60,017 nt of DNA from Flavobacterium sp. ACAM 123. GTDB lineage: Bacteria; Bacteroidota; Bacteroidia; Flavobacteriales; Flavobacteriaceae. The stretch is taken from contig NZ_AJXL01000008.1 of NCBI RefSeq assembly GCF_000264055.1, forward strand, positions 1 through 60,017. The letters are read 5' to 3'. The position numbers and the translations under genes are program-made. The notes below the pieces were generated by a model. It ran no database searches. It was not told the origin of the DNA and saw only the letters and a program-made list of their open reading frames with translations. This document shows, piece after piece, positions 28,396-40,940 of this stretch (position 1 is the first letter of the stretch; every line of letters begins with the position of its first letter).

Positions 28396-28710
28396 TTAAT
28401 GATTGTTCAAACGACCAAGTGTGCTTTCAAGAGATGCTTTTAGCTTGTTAATAGCCCCTTTTACAGCCAAATCATGAGTGTTTCCGTTATTTGAAACAAC
28501 AATTGGTTTCATTCCTTCGAGTCTTGCTTCCAGTTTACATAGCTTATCGTTTTGTCCTTCTTTTTGTCCGTTTTCATCTGAAAAATGAGCTTCTATCCTT
28601 GTAATATGCTCGCCAAACCTGCTTAATTCTGAGGTTATTAAAGTATTTAATTGTGTTCTGAATGCTTCGTGTAACGTTAAGTTGTTATCTGAATTTAATT
28701 GGATAGTCAT
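28396..28710 (-). CDS. Short HPF/RaiA-like ribosome-associated protein
   Basis: 104 residues, the size of short HPF. It has the family pattern beta-alpha-beta-beta-beta-alpha: an N-terminal strand MTIQLNSDNNL, a helix FRTQLNTLITSELSRFGEHITRIEAHFSDENG, a strand CKLEARLEGMKPIVVSN and a C-terminal helix DLAVKGAINKLKASLESTLGRL. Family members bind the 30S decoding centre and help ribosomes hibernate in stationary phase. The charged C-terminal helix of classical HPF is less basic here, so it may be a divergent relative. Monocistronic, with its own terminator. Confidence 0.65.
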   Translation of the reverse strand: MTIQLNSDNNLTLHEAFRTQLNTLITSELSRFGEHITRIEAHFSDENGQKEGQNDKLCKLEARLEGMKPIVVSNNGNTHDLAVKGAINKLKASLESTLGRLNNH

Positions 28711-28979
28711 AAATTTATTTTTTATTTGTTAGTGATTTTTTTTACTGAAAAAAAGTATTGAAAAATAAGACGATATTTCTCGTTTTTTTAACTTTTATGC
28801 TCCTTTACAGCAAATTTAATGTTTTGTAAATCTAGGCTTTTTGGGATGGAAAGTGTTATATATAGCTAAAAATAAATTACATGATTCACGCATCTTCGCA
28901 GTACTGATTCTCTTTTTTAATATAAAGAAAGTAAGCGAAAATGGATATTGGAAGTCGAGAAAATACCGGCTACTTTTAT

Positions 28980-29593
28980 TTAATAGTAAATGTCTAAAGT
29001 GATGTTGCTCTTAGAAGCGTCAATTTGTTTTTCAATTCGTTGATAATACTGTTGATTTATCATCTGACAGCCAAAACTGTATTCGATCTGATTGTTTTTT
29101 TCTTTATGGGGAACATCAGTACTTTTGTGGAGTACAATGGTTCTAGAGAATGATTTGTTGTTTGTATTATCTAATCCATGCAAGTTGTATGCCTTACCAA
29201 ATTGTCTATGGTAACTCTTTCCGATACTGTAACTATCTAAGGAAGTAAAAAGAGAACCTCTTTCATTACTAAATTTTTGGTTTCCATCACTTTTAATTCG
29301 GGAGCTGAAACCATGCGCTGTTAATCCTTGATCTAGGCGGATATCATTTTTAAGATCATAAACAAAAAACCTGTTTTTCCTGACATTACTTGCATATCAA
29401 TAAAAAATGCTATCTATTGATTATAATGAGGATTAGTGCGAACTAATTCTTTTATCTGCTTTACCTGTAGTAACAGTTTTTCCTCTGTTGTGATAGTTAA
29501 ATCAGAATAAGCAAAGGTGTTATTTTTAACATCTTTAGAAAAAAGGTTGCATGGCAATAAGAAGAGTCCTATTGATTGTATAGTAAAGAATAT
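28980..29593 (-). pseudogene. Decayed L,D-transpeptidase (YkuD_2-type)
   Basis: The N-terminal part reads as a signal peptide (FFTIQSIGLFLLPCNLFS) and helix TTEEKLLLQVKQIKELVR. Then TAG (29414-29416), a -1 frameshift in a T-run at 29374-29378, then NRFFVYDLKND, LTAHGFSS, NLHGLDNTNNKSFSRTIVLH and IEYSFGCQMINQQYY up to ITLDIYY. This order matches the murein L,D-transpeptidase catalytic family with its SWGCPA active-site Cys motif, here SFGCQM. The probable start codon reads ATA (29591-29593) after a GGAGAG site. Intact enzymes cross-link peptidoglycan in the periplasm. The 67-codon open tail alone is not a gene. Confidence 0.8.
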
Positions 29594-29781
29594 TTCTCTC
29601 CTTTTTTTCAGTATTATTTTTATTTTTCTTTCAACCTGTAACTGATTATTGAATGATCGTATTTAAATTTGGTACAAATTAAGTTGTTTTGAAAAGTTAC
29701 GAAAATAAAAACTAATTATTGAAAATCAGAAATTTAACAGGTCTAGGGACAAGCCTGCCAGCTGATTTTAGTTATTTTACC

Positions 29782-30318
29782 TTAAATAAATTTATACATG
29801 ACATACATTCCTCTTAAATTGTCATGTATTAAGTCAAATTCCAATTTGAATGTACCACAAATTTGGAAGTCCATTTTTTCATAAAATACCACTGCTTTTT
29901 CTTGAGTATCTATTGCTTCTAACCATAAAATGGAATGGCCACTAACTACCAATCTTTTTTCTGTCCAATGGATAAGGGTTTTTCCGATGCCTCTGCTATG
30001 AAAAGCGGGGTCGAGATAAATTCGATCTAATTTAGCGGACTTTCTATCTTTAAATTCTGCCAAAGGAATATTTTCGATTAGTTTTAATATCCCAATCGTT
30101 TCAGATTGATAGTGAACAAAATAATAATAAGAATTTGGATTGTCGAGGTCTCTTGCAAGGTTAGTATAGGAATATATTTTTTCCATATACCAGCTACCAC
30201 TATCAAGCCAGAGGTGGCGGTATTCTGGAAGATATATTCTTTGCATTAGGTCGAATAATTTTTCCTGGTCAGTAAGTTCAATTGCTTTTAAGGTAATTGT
30301 ATCGGATACTATGATCAT
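29782..30318 (-). CDS. GNAT-family N-acetyltransferase
   Basis: 178 residues. GNAT fold: an N-terminal helix DQEKLFDLMQRIY, strand TIGILKLIEN, motif A LDRIYLDPAFHSRGIGKTLI (acetyl-CoA pyrophosphate loop RGIGK near 112) and motif B AIDTQEKAVVFYEKMDFQICG. Cytoplasmic. The substrate is unknown; the closest general class is RimI/spermidine acetyltransferase-like enzymes. Single gene, neighbours unrelated. The start MIIVSDTITLKAIELTD is a natural first strand. Confidence 0.85.
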   Translation of the reverse strand: MIIVSDTITLKAIELTDQEKLFDLMQRIYLPEYRHLWLDSGSWYMEKIYSYTNLARDLDNPNSYYYFVHYQSETIGILKLIENIPLAEFKDRKSAKLDRIYLDPAFHSRGIGKTLIHWTEKRLVVSGHSILWLEAIDTQEKAVVFYEKMDFQICGTFKLEFDLIHDNLRGMYVMYKFI

Positions 30319-30779
30319 ATTTTTATTGCGCGCTTTTATTGTTGTGATATTTATTTCAAGTTATAAACGCAAGATATTGGTTATAGTTAGAATGTGGTGC
30401 TTCAAAATTAAATCTTTTTCGAGGGCAATTATTTATTCTCCTTTATTTATACAACGCTATGTTTTATAGCGTCTTTACAAGAAGTTAATTTAGGTTTTAC
30501 TTTCTTGATGTTTTAAAATATTTATTTCAATCTCTTAAATCAATAAGGAAATGAATACTCTTTTTTTTAAATAGTATTTGGGTAATATAGTACATCTGTG
30601 ATTTATGTAATTAACATCAAAAATTATGTAACCCAGGGTGATTGATAGAGGTATATTTTTGGTTTCACCTCTCTTATTTGCTTCAAATATGCGAATCGGA
30701 GTTCTTCATAAAGCAAGAAATTAGGAATTATTTCTTAATTAATGTATTTTCTATTAAATAAGCACTAAAATAAATACTT
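30319..30779. other. Intergenic, nothing recognised
   Basis: About 460 AT-rich bases between the GNAT and the small membrane pseudogene. No open stretch, RNA or repeat stands out. Confidence 0.5.
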
Positions 30780-30968
30780 ATGAAAAACTCTTCTTAACCT
30801 AAGAGAATTGCTTGGATCATTGGCTTGGGCTGTGGCATTCTCGGAATTATTGGTGACTATACGCATGTTAAGATTTTAAGTCAATATAGTTACGGCCTGT
30901 TATTAGTTGGTTTTCTGGTATTGGGTGCTGGAACTACTTTAGAGAGGTTTGGTTTTTTTTTCTATTGA
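30780..30968 (+). pseudogene. Small two-helix membrane protein with TAA at codon 6
   Basis: A 63-codon frame: ATG AAA AAC TCT TCT TAA, then PKRIAWIIGLGCGILGIIG and two hydrophobic stretches ending LVGFLVLGAGTTLERFGF. The only lesion is TAA at 30795-30797. The hydrophobic pattern and the positive residues before the first helix argue that it was a real small membrane protein. Function unknown. Confidence 0.55.
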
Positions 30969-33751
<2,783 letters not shown>

Positions 33752-33775
33752 TAGATCAAAAAATAATACTATATG

Positions 33776-33810
33776 AAAAGAAGCTGTCCGAAATGGACAG
33801 CTTCTTTTTT
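33776..33810 (+). terminator. Terminator after katG
   Basis: Perfect 10-bp stem GAAGCTGTCC / GGACAGCTTC with a GAAAT loop, then T7; 25 bases after the stop. Confidence 0.92.
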
Positions 33811-34569
33811 TGCTTTATGTTGTGGTGATAATAAAAAAAAACTAATTTAGTTAGTTCATAGGACCTCTTTAACCTATTTGCATTGATGAATACTTATTTT
33901 AGAATTGACTTTAGTCAACTCTTTATTTGGTATTATAAATAAAATTGATCCTGTTTATTTATATAATAAGTTTTAAGAGATCTGATTACGCTGTAAAAAG
34001 CAAAATCGATTTTTTTGTTTGGAGTTGGAAGCGTTTTATGAAACTTCAATAAGCTACAGTTTTGAGCGGTGAATGTTGTGCTTTAGGATGTGAAGAATAA
34101 TTTAATTTTCACAACATAATTTAAAGACTTTGGTGCGCTATTTGATTCGAAGGTTTGATGCTTAACTAAGATCTAAGTCTTGATCTTGAGGTGTTAAATG
34201 TAGCACAAAAAGCCATGCTTAAAAACGTTGATAGCATGTACTTCGTAAAAAGTTTAATACGTATCAATGTAATTGCCGGTCGCTGTTGTTTGCACCGAGA
34301 AATCAAAGAGTCTCTTTAGTAGGTCGCAAATAATGACAATCAAAATAGAGACTCTGTGGAGCTGATTTTTGGTAAAAAAGTGAAATAACTGAGATATTGA
34401 CAGGAGTAAAATGATTAGGCAATTCAAGCTAATTATTTATAACTTCGGAAGTTTTGACGTAGCGCCGTTATTGTTGCGATGCCACATTAGATTGAAATTT
34501 ACAATTAACAATATGCTTTAAAATATGTACTTCGCTCTTTGTCAAGACGAACCACTGTATTGACAGTGA
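33811..34569. other. Long intergenic stretch, nothing recognised
   Basis: About 760 bases. Stops are frequent in all frames and I see no RNA, repeat or family remnant. Confidence 0.5.
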
Positions 34570-34701
34570 TTATTTCTTACTGTCTTTAATTTTCTTCTGC
34601 AGTTCTGCATCTTTTTTACCAGTATTTGTTAAAGCATAAGCAAATGCAACACCAAACACGATAGTGATTATTCCTGCGAAATAGGGTATAAAATCAGTCA
34701 T
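34570..34701 (-). CDS. Tiny single-helix membrane protein
   Basis: 43 residues: MTDFIPYFAGIITIVFGVAFAYALTN forms one membrane helix, followed by a charged tail KKDAELQKKIKDSKK. Its ATG overlaps the end of the 61-residue membrane protein upstream by 8 bases, a typical coupling signal that supports both being real. Function unknown; the layout resembles small accessory subunits, but no partner complex is encoded nearby. Confidence 0.5.
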   Translation of the reverse strand: MTDFIPYFAGIITIVFGVAFAYALTNTGKKDAELQKKIKDSKK

Positions 34702-34879
34702 TTTTGTCCCTTTTTATTAGATGTAAGTATATCCCAAAGCAAAGTATTGATGGTACCCAAAGCCCTATAAAAATAGCTTGATTTTCATGACCATCAAAAA
34801 ATAAAATTTCAGAGTAAACTAATGAAGCAAAGGCTGCTACAAATAGCAACGCATCGGTTAAGTTAAATTTATAAAACAT
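34694..34879 (-). CDS. Small two-helix membrane protein
   Basis: 61 residues: FNLTDALLFVAAFASLVYSEILFF and a second helix AIFIGLWVPSILCFGIYLHL, then a basic end KRDKND. Family not recognised. It is first in a two-gene unit with the overlapping 43-residue protein. The clean hydrophobic pattern and overlap argue for a real gene. Confidence 0.6.
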   Translation of the reverse strand: MFYKFNLTDALLFVAAFASLVYSEILFFDGHENQAIFIGLWVPSILCFGIYLHLIKRDKND

Positions 34880-35188
34880 TTTGTATTAATTATTTTAGTC
34901 CTACATGTATGGCTTCTAGGAAGACGCCCCGTTTTTTTTAGTGGGTTCTGGACTCCACTTTATTAATATGTTTTTATGCGATTGCATAGTCAGACTATTC
35001 TTCTGGTAGAATAACTTATGTTTTAAAGATGCAAAAAAATAATAGTAAATTCTGAGATTTCAAAAGTACATCTTTTTAAATTAATTATAAGGTGAGAGAG
35101 CTAACTTTATCTTACTCTAATACTCTTTAAATGAAAAAGCACATCTTATTGTCAAAAATGGAAACACTATTATTCCTTAGCTTACAAT
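34880..35188. other. Intergenic, nothing recognised
   Basis: About 310 AT-rich bases upstream of the small membrane gene pair. No confident promoter box. Confidence 0.45.
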
Positions 35189-35222
35189 AAAAAAACCGCC
35201 ACAAATTTGTGACGGTTTTTAA
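35189..35222 (-). terminator. Terminator of the fasciclin gene
   Basis: Stem AAAACCGCCACAAA / TTTGTGACGGTTTT (one mismatch), with T-runs on both strands; it lies about 20 bases after the stop of the minus-strand lipoprotein gene. Confidence 0.8.
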
Positions 35223-35239
35223 TATGAGAAGTTAAAACC

Positions 35240-35824
35240 TTATTTAGGCATAACTACTGTATCAATTGCATGAATAACTCCATTTGAAGCAGCTACATCA
35301 GCAAGAATTACTGTTGCAGTTCCGCCATTAGCGTCTGTCAACATCACTTTTCCGTCATTCAAACTTAGAACAATTGTTCCTCCTTGAACAGTTGCAACAC
35401 TGTATTTTCCATTATTGTTATTTATTGCATCGATAACTGTTGCTGCGTCAAATTTTCCTGCTACAACGTGATACGTTAAAACTGATTTCAGTTTGTCTAA
35501 ATTTTCTGGTTCCAATAGGCTCTCTACCGTTCCAGCTGGAAGTTTTGCGAATGCAGCGTTATTTGGTGCAAAAACAGTAAAAGGACCGTCTCCACTCAAC
35601 GTTTCAACTAAGTCTGCAGCTTTCACAGCTGTAACAAGCGTTGAAAAGTCTTCATTTGCAGATGCAACTCCCACAATGTTTGGTGTTTCTTCTACCATCG
35701 TTGCGTCCATTCCTACTGCTGTTGAGTCATTCATTTCAGTTGACTCAGCTTCTTTTTTTTGTCCACAAGAAGCTGTAATTACTCCTACTAATACCAATGC
35801 ACTGATTGTTTTTACTAATTTCAT
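35240..35824 (-). CDS. Fasciclin (FAS1) domain lipoprotein
   Basis: 194 residues. Lipoprotein signal with lipobox ITASC, so Cys 20 would be lipidated. An acidic linker follows, then one FAS1 domain (about 55-193): [18 protein letters not shown], the H1 motif [29 protein letters not shown] and the H2 motif [14 protein letters not shown]. Such proteins sit in the outer or inner membrane facing the periplasm or surface and are linked with adhesion or stress. Single gene. Promoter box TATCTTTG about 40 bases upstream. Confidence 0.93.
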   Translation of the reverse strand: MKLVKTISALVLVGVITASCGQKKEAESTEMNDSTAVGMDATMVEETPNIVGVASANEDFSTLVTAVKAADLVETLSGDGPFTVFAPNNAAFAKLPAGTVESLLEPENLDKLKSVLTYHVVAGKFDAATVIDAINNNNGKYSVATVQGGTIVLSLNDGKVMLTDANGGTATVILADVAASNGVIHAIDTVVMPK

Positions 35825-35861
35825 AGTTTACTATTTTAGATTTAAATTAAATTAAGAAATT

Positions 35862-35869
35862 CAAAGATA
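35862..35869 (-). promoter_or_regulatory. -7 box of the fasciclin gene
   Basis: On the minus strand TATCTTTG, a match to TAnnTTTG, 38 bases before the ATG. No clear -33 TTTG. Confidence 0.5.
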
Positions 35870-36769
35870 AGCATTTATCTTATTTGTTCACTATTTTTAA
35901 CGATTAATTAAACAAATAGTAAAAAAGATGCTTAATTATCGGTTTCGTTCACCGTTGTGCCATGCTGCTCTTACTAAATTTACACTCTCAGAATTCACTA
36001 TTTTATCTGCATTGCGCTGATTTTAAGCTTGATTTAGTACAACAACCGATCTAATTTACAAAAAAAATACATAGTAGGAGTTAAATCATTCAGTTTTTTT
36101 ATATTGATTAACGATTTCTGAGAAACTATCAGCTATTATGGTTAATATGTTGATTTATCTGATTTAATTTCACCCTATTAAATCATAAAGTAATGTTTTA
36201 ATTGAATAGTTACAATTAAGATCATCCGTGCTCTTCTTTTTTATTTGGTGTAGGAGTTTATCCTAGGAAACATTCTGTTTACAAGTTCAGGCTTGGCTTT
36301 TGTAAGTGCTCTACTAAAACAAAACTTTCGTTCTGCTATGCTATCTGTAGTTTTATGAAATACAGAATCTTATAAATCACAAACTGTTGTTTGTCTGTCG
36401 TGAATCTCTTTCCCATAAAGGGTAGTGTGTAATACTGGCGTTGTTATTTTAATTACTTCACTGTTTTTTTCTTTTGGCAAATGTATCAATGAAAGTATGC
36501 AAGATTGGAAATCGCTTTTTTCGCACAATAGTGGACTACCCTTAAAGATTGCACAATGCTAATCCTGAAGTGATATTATTAATTGTGCCTAATGACTTTA
36601 GTTTTATAAAAAGGGACCACAAATGAAGTGGAGCTATCCTATTTATTATAATTGCAACATTCGCCTTTTCATAAAATCATCTTCAGAAATAGTCGGTCGG
36701 TTTTGAATAATAGTTTTGCTTAATACATATTGTCGTTGATGTGCTTCTTTGAATTTCAATTTTAGGTTG
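35870..36769. other. Intergenic, mostly without features
   Basis: About 900 bases. Near 36650-36765 a minus-strand stretch reads KLKFKEAHQRQYVLSKTI and EDDFMKRRMLQL before a stop; it may be another remnant. Nothing else recognised. Confidence 0.3.
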
Positions 36770-36970
36770 CTATTTTCTCAGTTTCACAGATAAACCATAG
36801 ACTTTTTTAATATCAGATTGAAAATTGTTAGCCGCTTCCTGCAAAGCTTTTTCCCGTCTGCTACAAATGATTGATTTATTTCCTTGCTCGAGAAACCTTT
36901 AAATTTCACAAGGAGTAATTCTGCTCGCCCTTCCTGTGATTAAAATGGTGTTACCTATTAGTTTTTTATT
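36770..36970 (-). pseudogene. N-terminal remnant of a short-chain dehydrogenase
   Basis: The minus strand reads LIGNTILITGRASRITPCEI, TAA (36899-36901), RFLEQGNKSIICSRREKALQ and then EAANNF to a TAG. DltE-like SDRs start LxGNTILITGGASGIGLxLAxRFLxxGNxVIICGRR; here the GGxSGIG coenzyme motif is destroyed and the remaining three quarters of the gene is gone. Clear pseudogene. Confidence 0.7.
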
Positions 36971-37134
36971 TAACGCGGTTTAATTTGCTTACAATTTTAG
37001 TTTCTGTCTCATTGGTTAGCGAAGTTCAAGAGTTTTATATGCGACTATTTCAGTGTAAAATGAGCAGGATAAATAAATAAATAATTAATTCACTGAAGTC
37101 CTGATTTTTTTCACAAATTAGATTACAGTCTAGT

Positions 37135-37800
37135 TTAGTTTTGAGATGCAATTTTCCTTACTTCGGGCTCAATCATCTTAGGATCTAGTCTGTCAGTAAT
37201 TTTCATATATTTCTTAAGACTATCTTTTTTTATGAAATAGGAGTACGCACTTGTCAATGAGCCATAATATTTTGCCTCGTTTGGTTTTAGTTTAATTGCA
37301 CTTTTTAAATTCTCAATGGTTAAGTCAAGATATTCTATTCTTTTAGTTTCGTAAAATAGCTGGCCGTAACTTGTGGCCATACTTTCGTATACTTTTGCAT
37401 TATTTGGATTTAACTTTATTGATTTTTCAAACAGTGGAATGGATTTTTTCGTTTCGTGTCTCAATCCCATAAGATTACCAAAACCCCAATAAATTTCTGC
37501 GTTATCTTTGTCGAGTAACCACGCTTGATTAAATCTTTTCATTGCTGTGTTTGCATCATTATCATAAAAATATCCCCACGCTTTTTCAATATATTTTTGA
37601 GAAGCGACTTTGCGGTTTTTAAATTCTTTATCGCAGTCTGCGAGAAATTGGTTATCACTTTTGATTTGCTCATCACATTTTTGTCTTTCGCCGTACATTG
37701 GAAGTAAATTAATTCCTTCAGGACACTCTTGTTTAGATGAGCAATTCAATAAAAGGATTGCAGAAAATAAGATTGTATTTTTTAAAATGTTGCAGACCAT
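37135..37800 (-). CDS. TPR-repeat lipoprotein
   Basis: 221 residues. Lipoprotein-type signal with ILLLNC (Cys near 20), a Cys-bearing mature start (KQECPEG), then about three to four tetratricopeptide repeats (about 70-205): AWGYFYDNDANTAMKRFNQAWLL, AEIYWGFGNLMG, AKVYESMATSYGQLFYET and AKYYGSLTSAYSYF. Likely a periplasmic membrane-anchored scaffold; partner unknown. No neighbour suggests a role. Confidence 0.75.
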   Translation of the reverse strand: MVCNILKNTILFSAILLLNCSSKQECPEGINLLPMYGERQKCDEQIKSDNQFLADCDKEFKNRKVASQKYIEKAWGYFYDNDANTAMKRFNQAWLLDKDNAEIYWGFGNLMGLRHETKKSIPLFEKSIKLNPNNAKVYESMATSYGQLFYETKRIEYLDLTIENLKSAIKLKPNEAKYYGSLTSAYSYFIKKDSLKKYMKITDRLDPKMIEPEVRKIASQN

Positions 37801-37908
37801 AATTCTTAGTTTTTTCGCTGTTCGACAAAATGACTTTTAATTGCAAACGAATTTATGTCTTAGTTCAGATCGTTCTGGTATAACTTGTGTCAATCTATTA
37901 AACAGGAT

Positions 37909-38137
37909 ACTTATTTATCGAGCTAATATATAAATAAATAGCACAAAATAATTTACTGAATTTAGGTCTTGCGTAAAGGATAGAAGTGGAAATCCTTTTT
38001 TACTTTATGAAGCGATAGTCAATAAAGAAAAAGATTGTAGCACATAGCCTGACCGCGCTAAAACGGAGTTTAAGCGGGGTTACGCTCCAAAAATTAAACA
38101 TAGAAATCCGATTGGCCTATACCAATCGGATTTCTGT
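37909..38137 (+). ncRNA. Structured intergenic repeat, copy 1 (candidate RNA)
   Basis: First of three related copies in this window, all in the same orientation. Shared blocks include GTAAAGGATAG-AGTGGAAATCC, TTTTTACTTTATG, GCGATAG, AAAGATTGTA, ACATAGCC and GACCGC followed by GCGGGGT, then a terminator-like hairpin ATCCGATTGG / CCAATCGGAT at the end (38105-38132). GGAT and ATCC of the first block can pair. The hairpin could also end the minus-strand acyl-CoA ligase transcript. The strand of transcription is inferred from the position of the hairpin. Confidence 0.5.
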
Positions 38138-38283
38138 GTTTAAGACGAGGACTTTTTACTTTAGACCTTTAAAATCTAACTTACAAATAGATCACTTTGC
38201 CATATATACCTACAAAGCTCTCGATAAGGGCTTAATTCAAAGTAGTGGGGTGAATTGTTTATTCCAAGCCCGTACTATTTGGT

Positions 38284-39912
38284 TTAAGTAAGTCTTCCTG
38301 CAGCAAAAAGTCGTCTAATTTCTTTTTTGTCAAATTTACCAACGCTGGTTTTGGGTACTTCTTTGATATAAACATAATCTCGGGGAATCTGATATTTCAC
38401 AAATTCTCTTGATAGGAATTCTATCAATTCGTAATCTGTAACGGTATCTTCGGTATTTACCAATACTATCGAAGCTAGAGGCTTTTCGATCCATTTTTCG
38501 TCGGCTATGGCAATTACTGCAGCTTCTTTAATTTTAGGATGCGCCATTAATGCAGATTCTAAGGCAACACTTGAAATCCATTCTCCTCCACTTTTTATAA
38601 GGTCTTTTGTACGGTCTTTAATTTCCATATACCCATCTGGATCGATCGTGCTGACATCACCAGTTTTAAACCAGCCGTCTTCCGTAAAGCTATCCTGATT
38701 GTTGGTTTTAAAATAGGAACTGATAATCCATGCTCCTTTTATTTGTAATTCTCCCATAGTCTTTCCATCTGTGGGCGCTAAAGTCCCTTCGTCTGTCATA
38801 ATCCTTACCTCTACACCTGGAAAAGCGATGCCTTGTTTAGCACGAATATTCATTTTTTCGTTACCTGATAAATGGTCATGCTTTGGTTGTAATCTCGAAA
38901 CGGTACCTAAAGGGGATGTTTCTGTCATTCCCCAGGCTTGAACCCCCTTGATTCCAAAATCTTTTTCGAAACCTTCAATAAGACTTTTAGGTAGTGCAGA
39001 ACCCCCTACGATATATTCCTCAAGGGCCAGTTTTTCTTTTGGTGGATTCTTTTTCATAGCATCGTAAATGCCCAGCCAAATAGTGGGAACTCCGTTTGCT
39101 TTAGTAACCTGCTCTTCTTGGAGAATTTTAATAAGAGCGTCTGGCTGTAAATTAGAAGAGGGTAGCACCATGTTTGATCCAGACAAGAGGCATAAATACG
39201 GAAATCCCCAAGCCATTACATGAAATTGTGGTACAACTAATAAGATAGTATCCAGACTGCTATAATTACCAGCATTGGGTGATATAATATTAGAGGCATG
39301 CAAATACGTGGATCGATGAGAATATAAAACTCCTTTTGGTAAACCTGTTGTTCCGCTTGTATAACACATTCCACAAGCATCATTTTCGTTTAACGTTGGC
39401 CATTCAAAATCTTCTGATTGGTCTGCGAGTAAATCTTCGTAGTGTATTGTATTTGTCAAAGTGGTTTTAAAATCTTTAGGGGCGTTAATTAATACATAAC
39501 ACTCAACAGTTTCGAGCAGCGGGGCAATTTTTTCAAGTAATGGGACTAAAGTAGCATCCACAAAAATGACTCTGTCTTCAGAATTGTTAATTATATATTC
39601 CGTTTGGTCGCTTGCCAGTCTGATATTTATAGTATGACAAATGGCTCCCATACCTGAAATACCATAGTATAACTCTATATGTGGTGCATGATTCCATGCA
39701 AAAGTACCCACCATGTCCCCATTAGTAATTCCTAATTTTTGGGTCAGCGCATTCGCTAATTTTTTACATCGTTTGTACATATCACTAAAGAGATACTCAT
39801 GACGTGTTCCATCTGGTAAATGAGTTATTATTTTTTTATGATGATAGACGCTGTTGCCGTATTCAAGAATAGTATTAGTTGTGAGTGGGTAATTCATTAT
39901 AAGGCCTTCCAT
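38284..39912 (-). CDS. Fatty acyl-CoA synthetase (AMP-binding)
   Basis: 542 residues. ANL-superfamily motifs: A3 CYTSGTTGLPKGVLYSHR (near 187), A5 AWGMTETSPLG (near 327), A7 GWFKTGDVSTIDPDGYMEI (near 410), A8 DRTKDLIKSGGEWISS and A10 Lys in TSVGKFDKKEI. It activates medium- or long-chain fatty acids to CoA thioesters in the cytoplasm. It resembles the AlkK/medium-to-long-chain group. ATG at 39897 (MNYPLTTN) has a GGAAGG site in front and may be the true start, five codons in. No beta-oxidation gene adjacent. Confidence 0.9.
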   Translation of the reverse strand: MEGLIMNYPLTTNTILEYGNSVYHHKKIITHLPDGTRHEYLFSDMYKRCKKLANALTQKLGITNGDMVGTFAWNHAPHIELYYGISGMGAICHTINIRLASDQTEYIINNSEDRVIFVDATLVPLLEKIAPLLETVECYVLINAPKDFKTTLTNTIHYEDLLADQSEDFEWPTLNENDACGMCYTSGTTGLPKGVLYSHRSTYLHASNIISPNAGNYSSLDTILLVVPQFHVMAWGFPYLCLLSGSNMVLPSSNLQPDALIKILQEEQVTKANGVPTIWLGIYDAMKKNPPKEKLALEEYIVGGSALPKSLIEGFEKDFGIKGVQAWGMTETSPLGTVSRLQPKHDHLSGNEKMNIRAKQGIAFPGVEVRIMTDEGTLAPTDGKTMGELQIKGAWIISSYFKTNNQDSFTEDGWFKTGDVSTIDPDGYMEIKDRTKDLIKSGGEWISSVALESALMAHPKIKEAAVIAIADEKWIEKPLASIVLVNTEDTVTDYELIEFLSREFVKYQIPRDYVYIKEVPKTSVGKFDKKEIRRLFAAGRLT

Positions 39913-40940
39913 ACTATAAATTTTAAATTATTATTTAATTTGATGATTTTATTTATTGTGGGATATTTGCTCTGTACTCTTTTATTAGGTAATCAAATAC
40001 TAAGCTTTCTTTTAAATGATTTTCAACTTCACTTGACTTCAGTAAGTTGCAAACTTCGTAGCCACATTCTTTCAACTAAGATAAAAAATAATAAGAAATA
40101 AAAATGTGAATTTTTCATATTTTTAGCGAATTATTAAAATTTCTTCTCTATGAAGTATTAAATTACGATTTTATTCTCCGATTTTTATTTTCGGCGACTG
40201 ATATAAATACTTCGTTTTTTGCTGCTTTGAGAATTTATTAAATAAAAATTTATTTTGGAAAAGTAATAGTATTTTTAGTGATGAAGAAGCTGTTTTTGTA
40301 TTCAAGAATTTGAATTTGCGAAGCTTTATTCATAACTGGATTATTTTAGTTTACTTATTTTTTAGTATCCTCAGTTCTAACTGAAAATACGTCAAAAATC
40401 AATCTCCCACAATTTTTTTTACCAACAGAATATACTGTATGGAATTACTTGTAATTTTTAAGACTACAATAATTGATTTTTTAAGTAGTCCTAATTCTTC
40501 AAACTTCATATAATTTTTATCAGATTCATCATCTGAATATTTCAAATAATGATTGTTATCGCATTGAAATTGTAAAGTATTTCAAATATCATGTTTTCTT
40601 GCATTATCAGTTAAAGGTATTTCCTCTATTATCTGTAGCTTTAATGAATCCGTTACCAATAAAAACGGTTTATTGTTTTGGCCGGGAATACAAAAACAGG
40701 ATTTTCAACGCAGCACTAGATGGACTCCAGCTTTTCAGAATATTGGGTAAAACGGTTACGTTACTTATTAGTCACACTGGTTTCCAATGAACATTACAAG
40801 TATACGGTAAGGTAATTCATATATTTATCGGGATTAATAATAGCTGAGATTAGCAATTGCTTGCAGCTATTATTGGTCTTTAGTCATGCTTAAGGCTTCA
40901 AGCGATTTTAAGGGCTAAAATCTCGATATTTTATTAAATA
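39913..40940. other. Long intergenic stretch with one unrecognised open stretch
   Basis: About 1 kb, very AT-rich. A plus-strand stretch around 40640-40790 stays open for about 50 codons and looks mildly protein-like in two frames (for example NPLPIKTVYCFGREYKNRIF); I recognise no family and would not call a gene. The rest shows nothing. Confidence 0.3.

Noticed and set aside
40599-40790. 63-codon gene on the plus strand
   Set aside because: The start is non-standard, no family is recognisable, and it lies in AT-rich sequence with no ribosome site.
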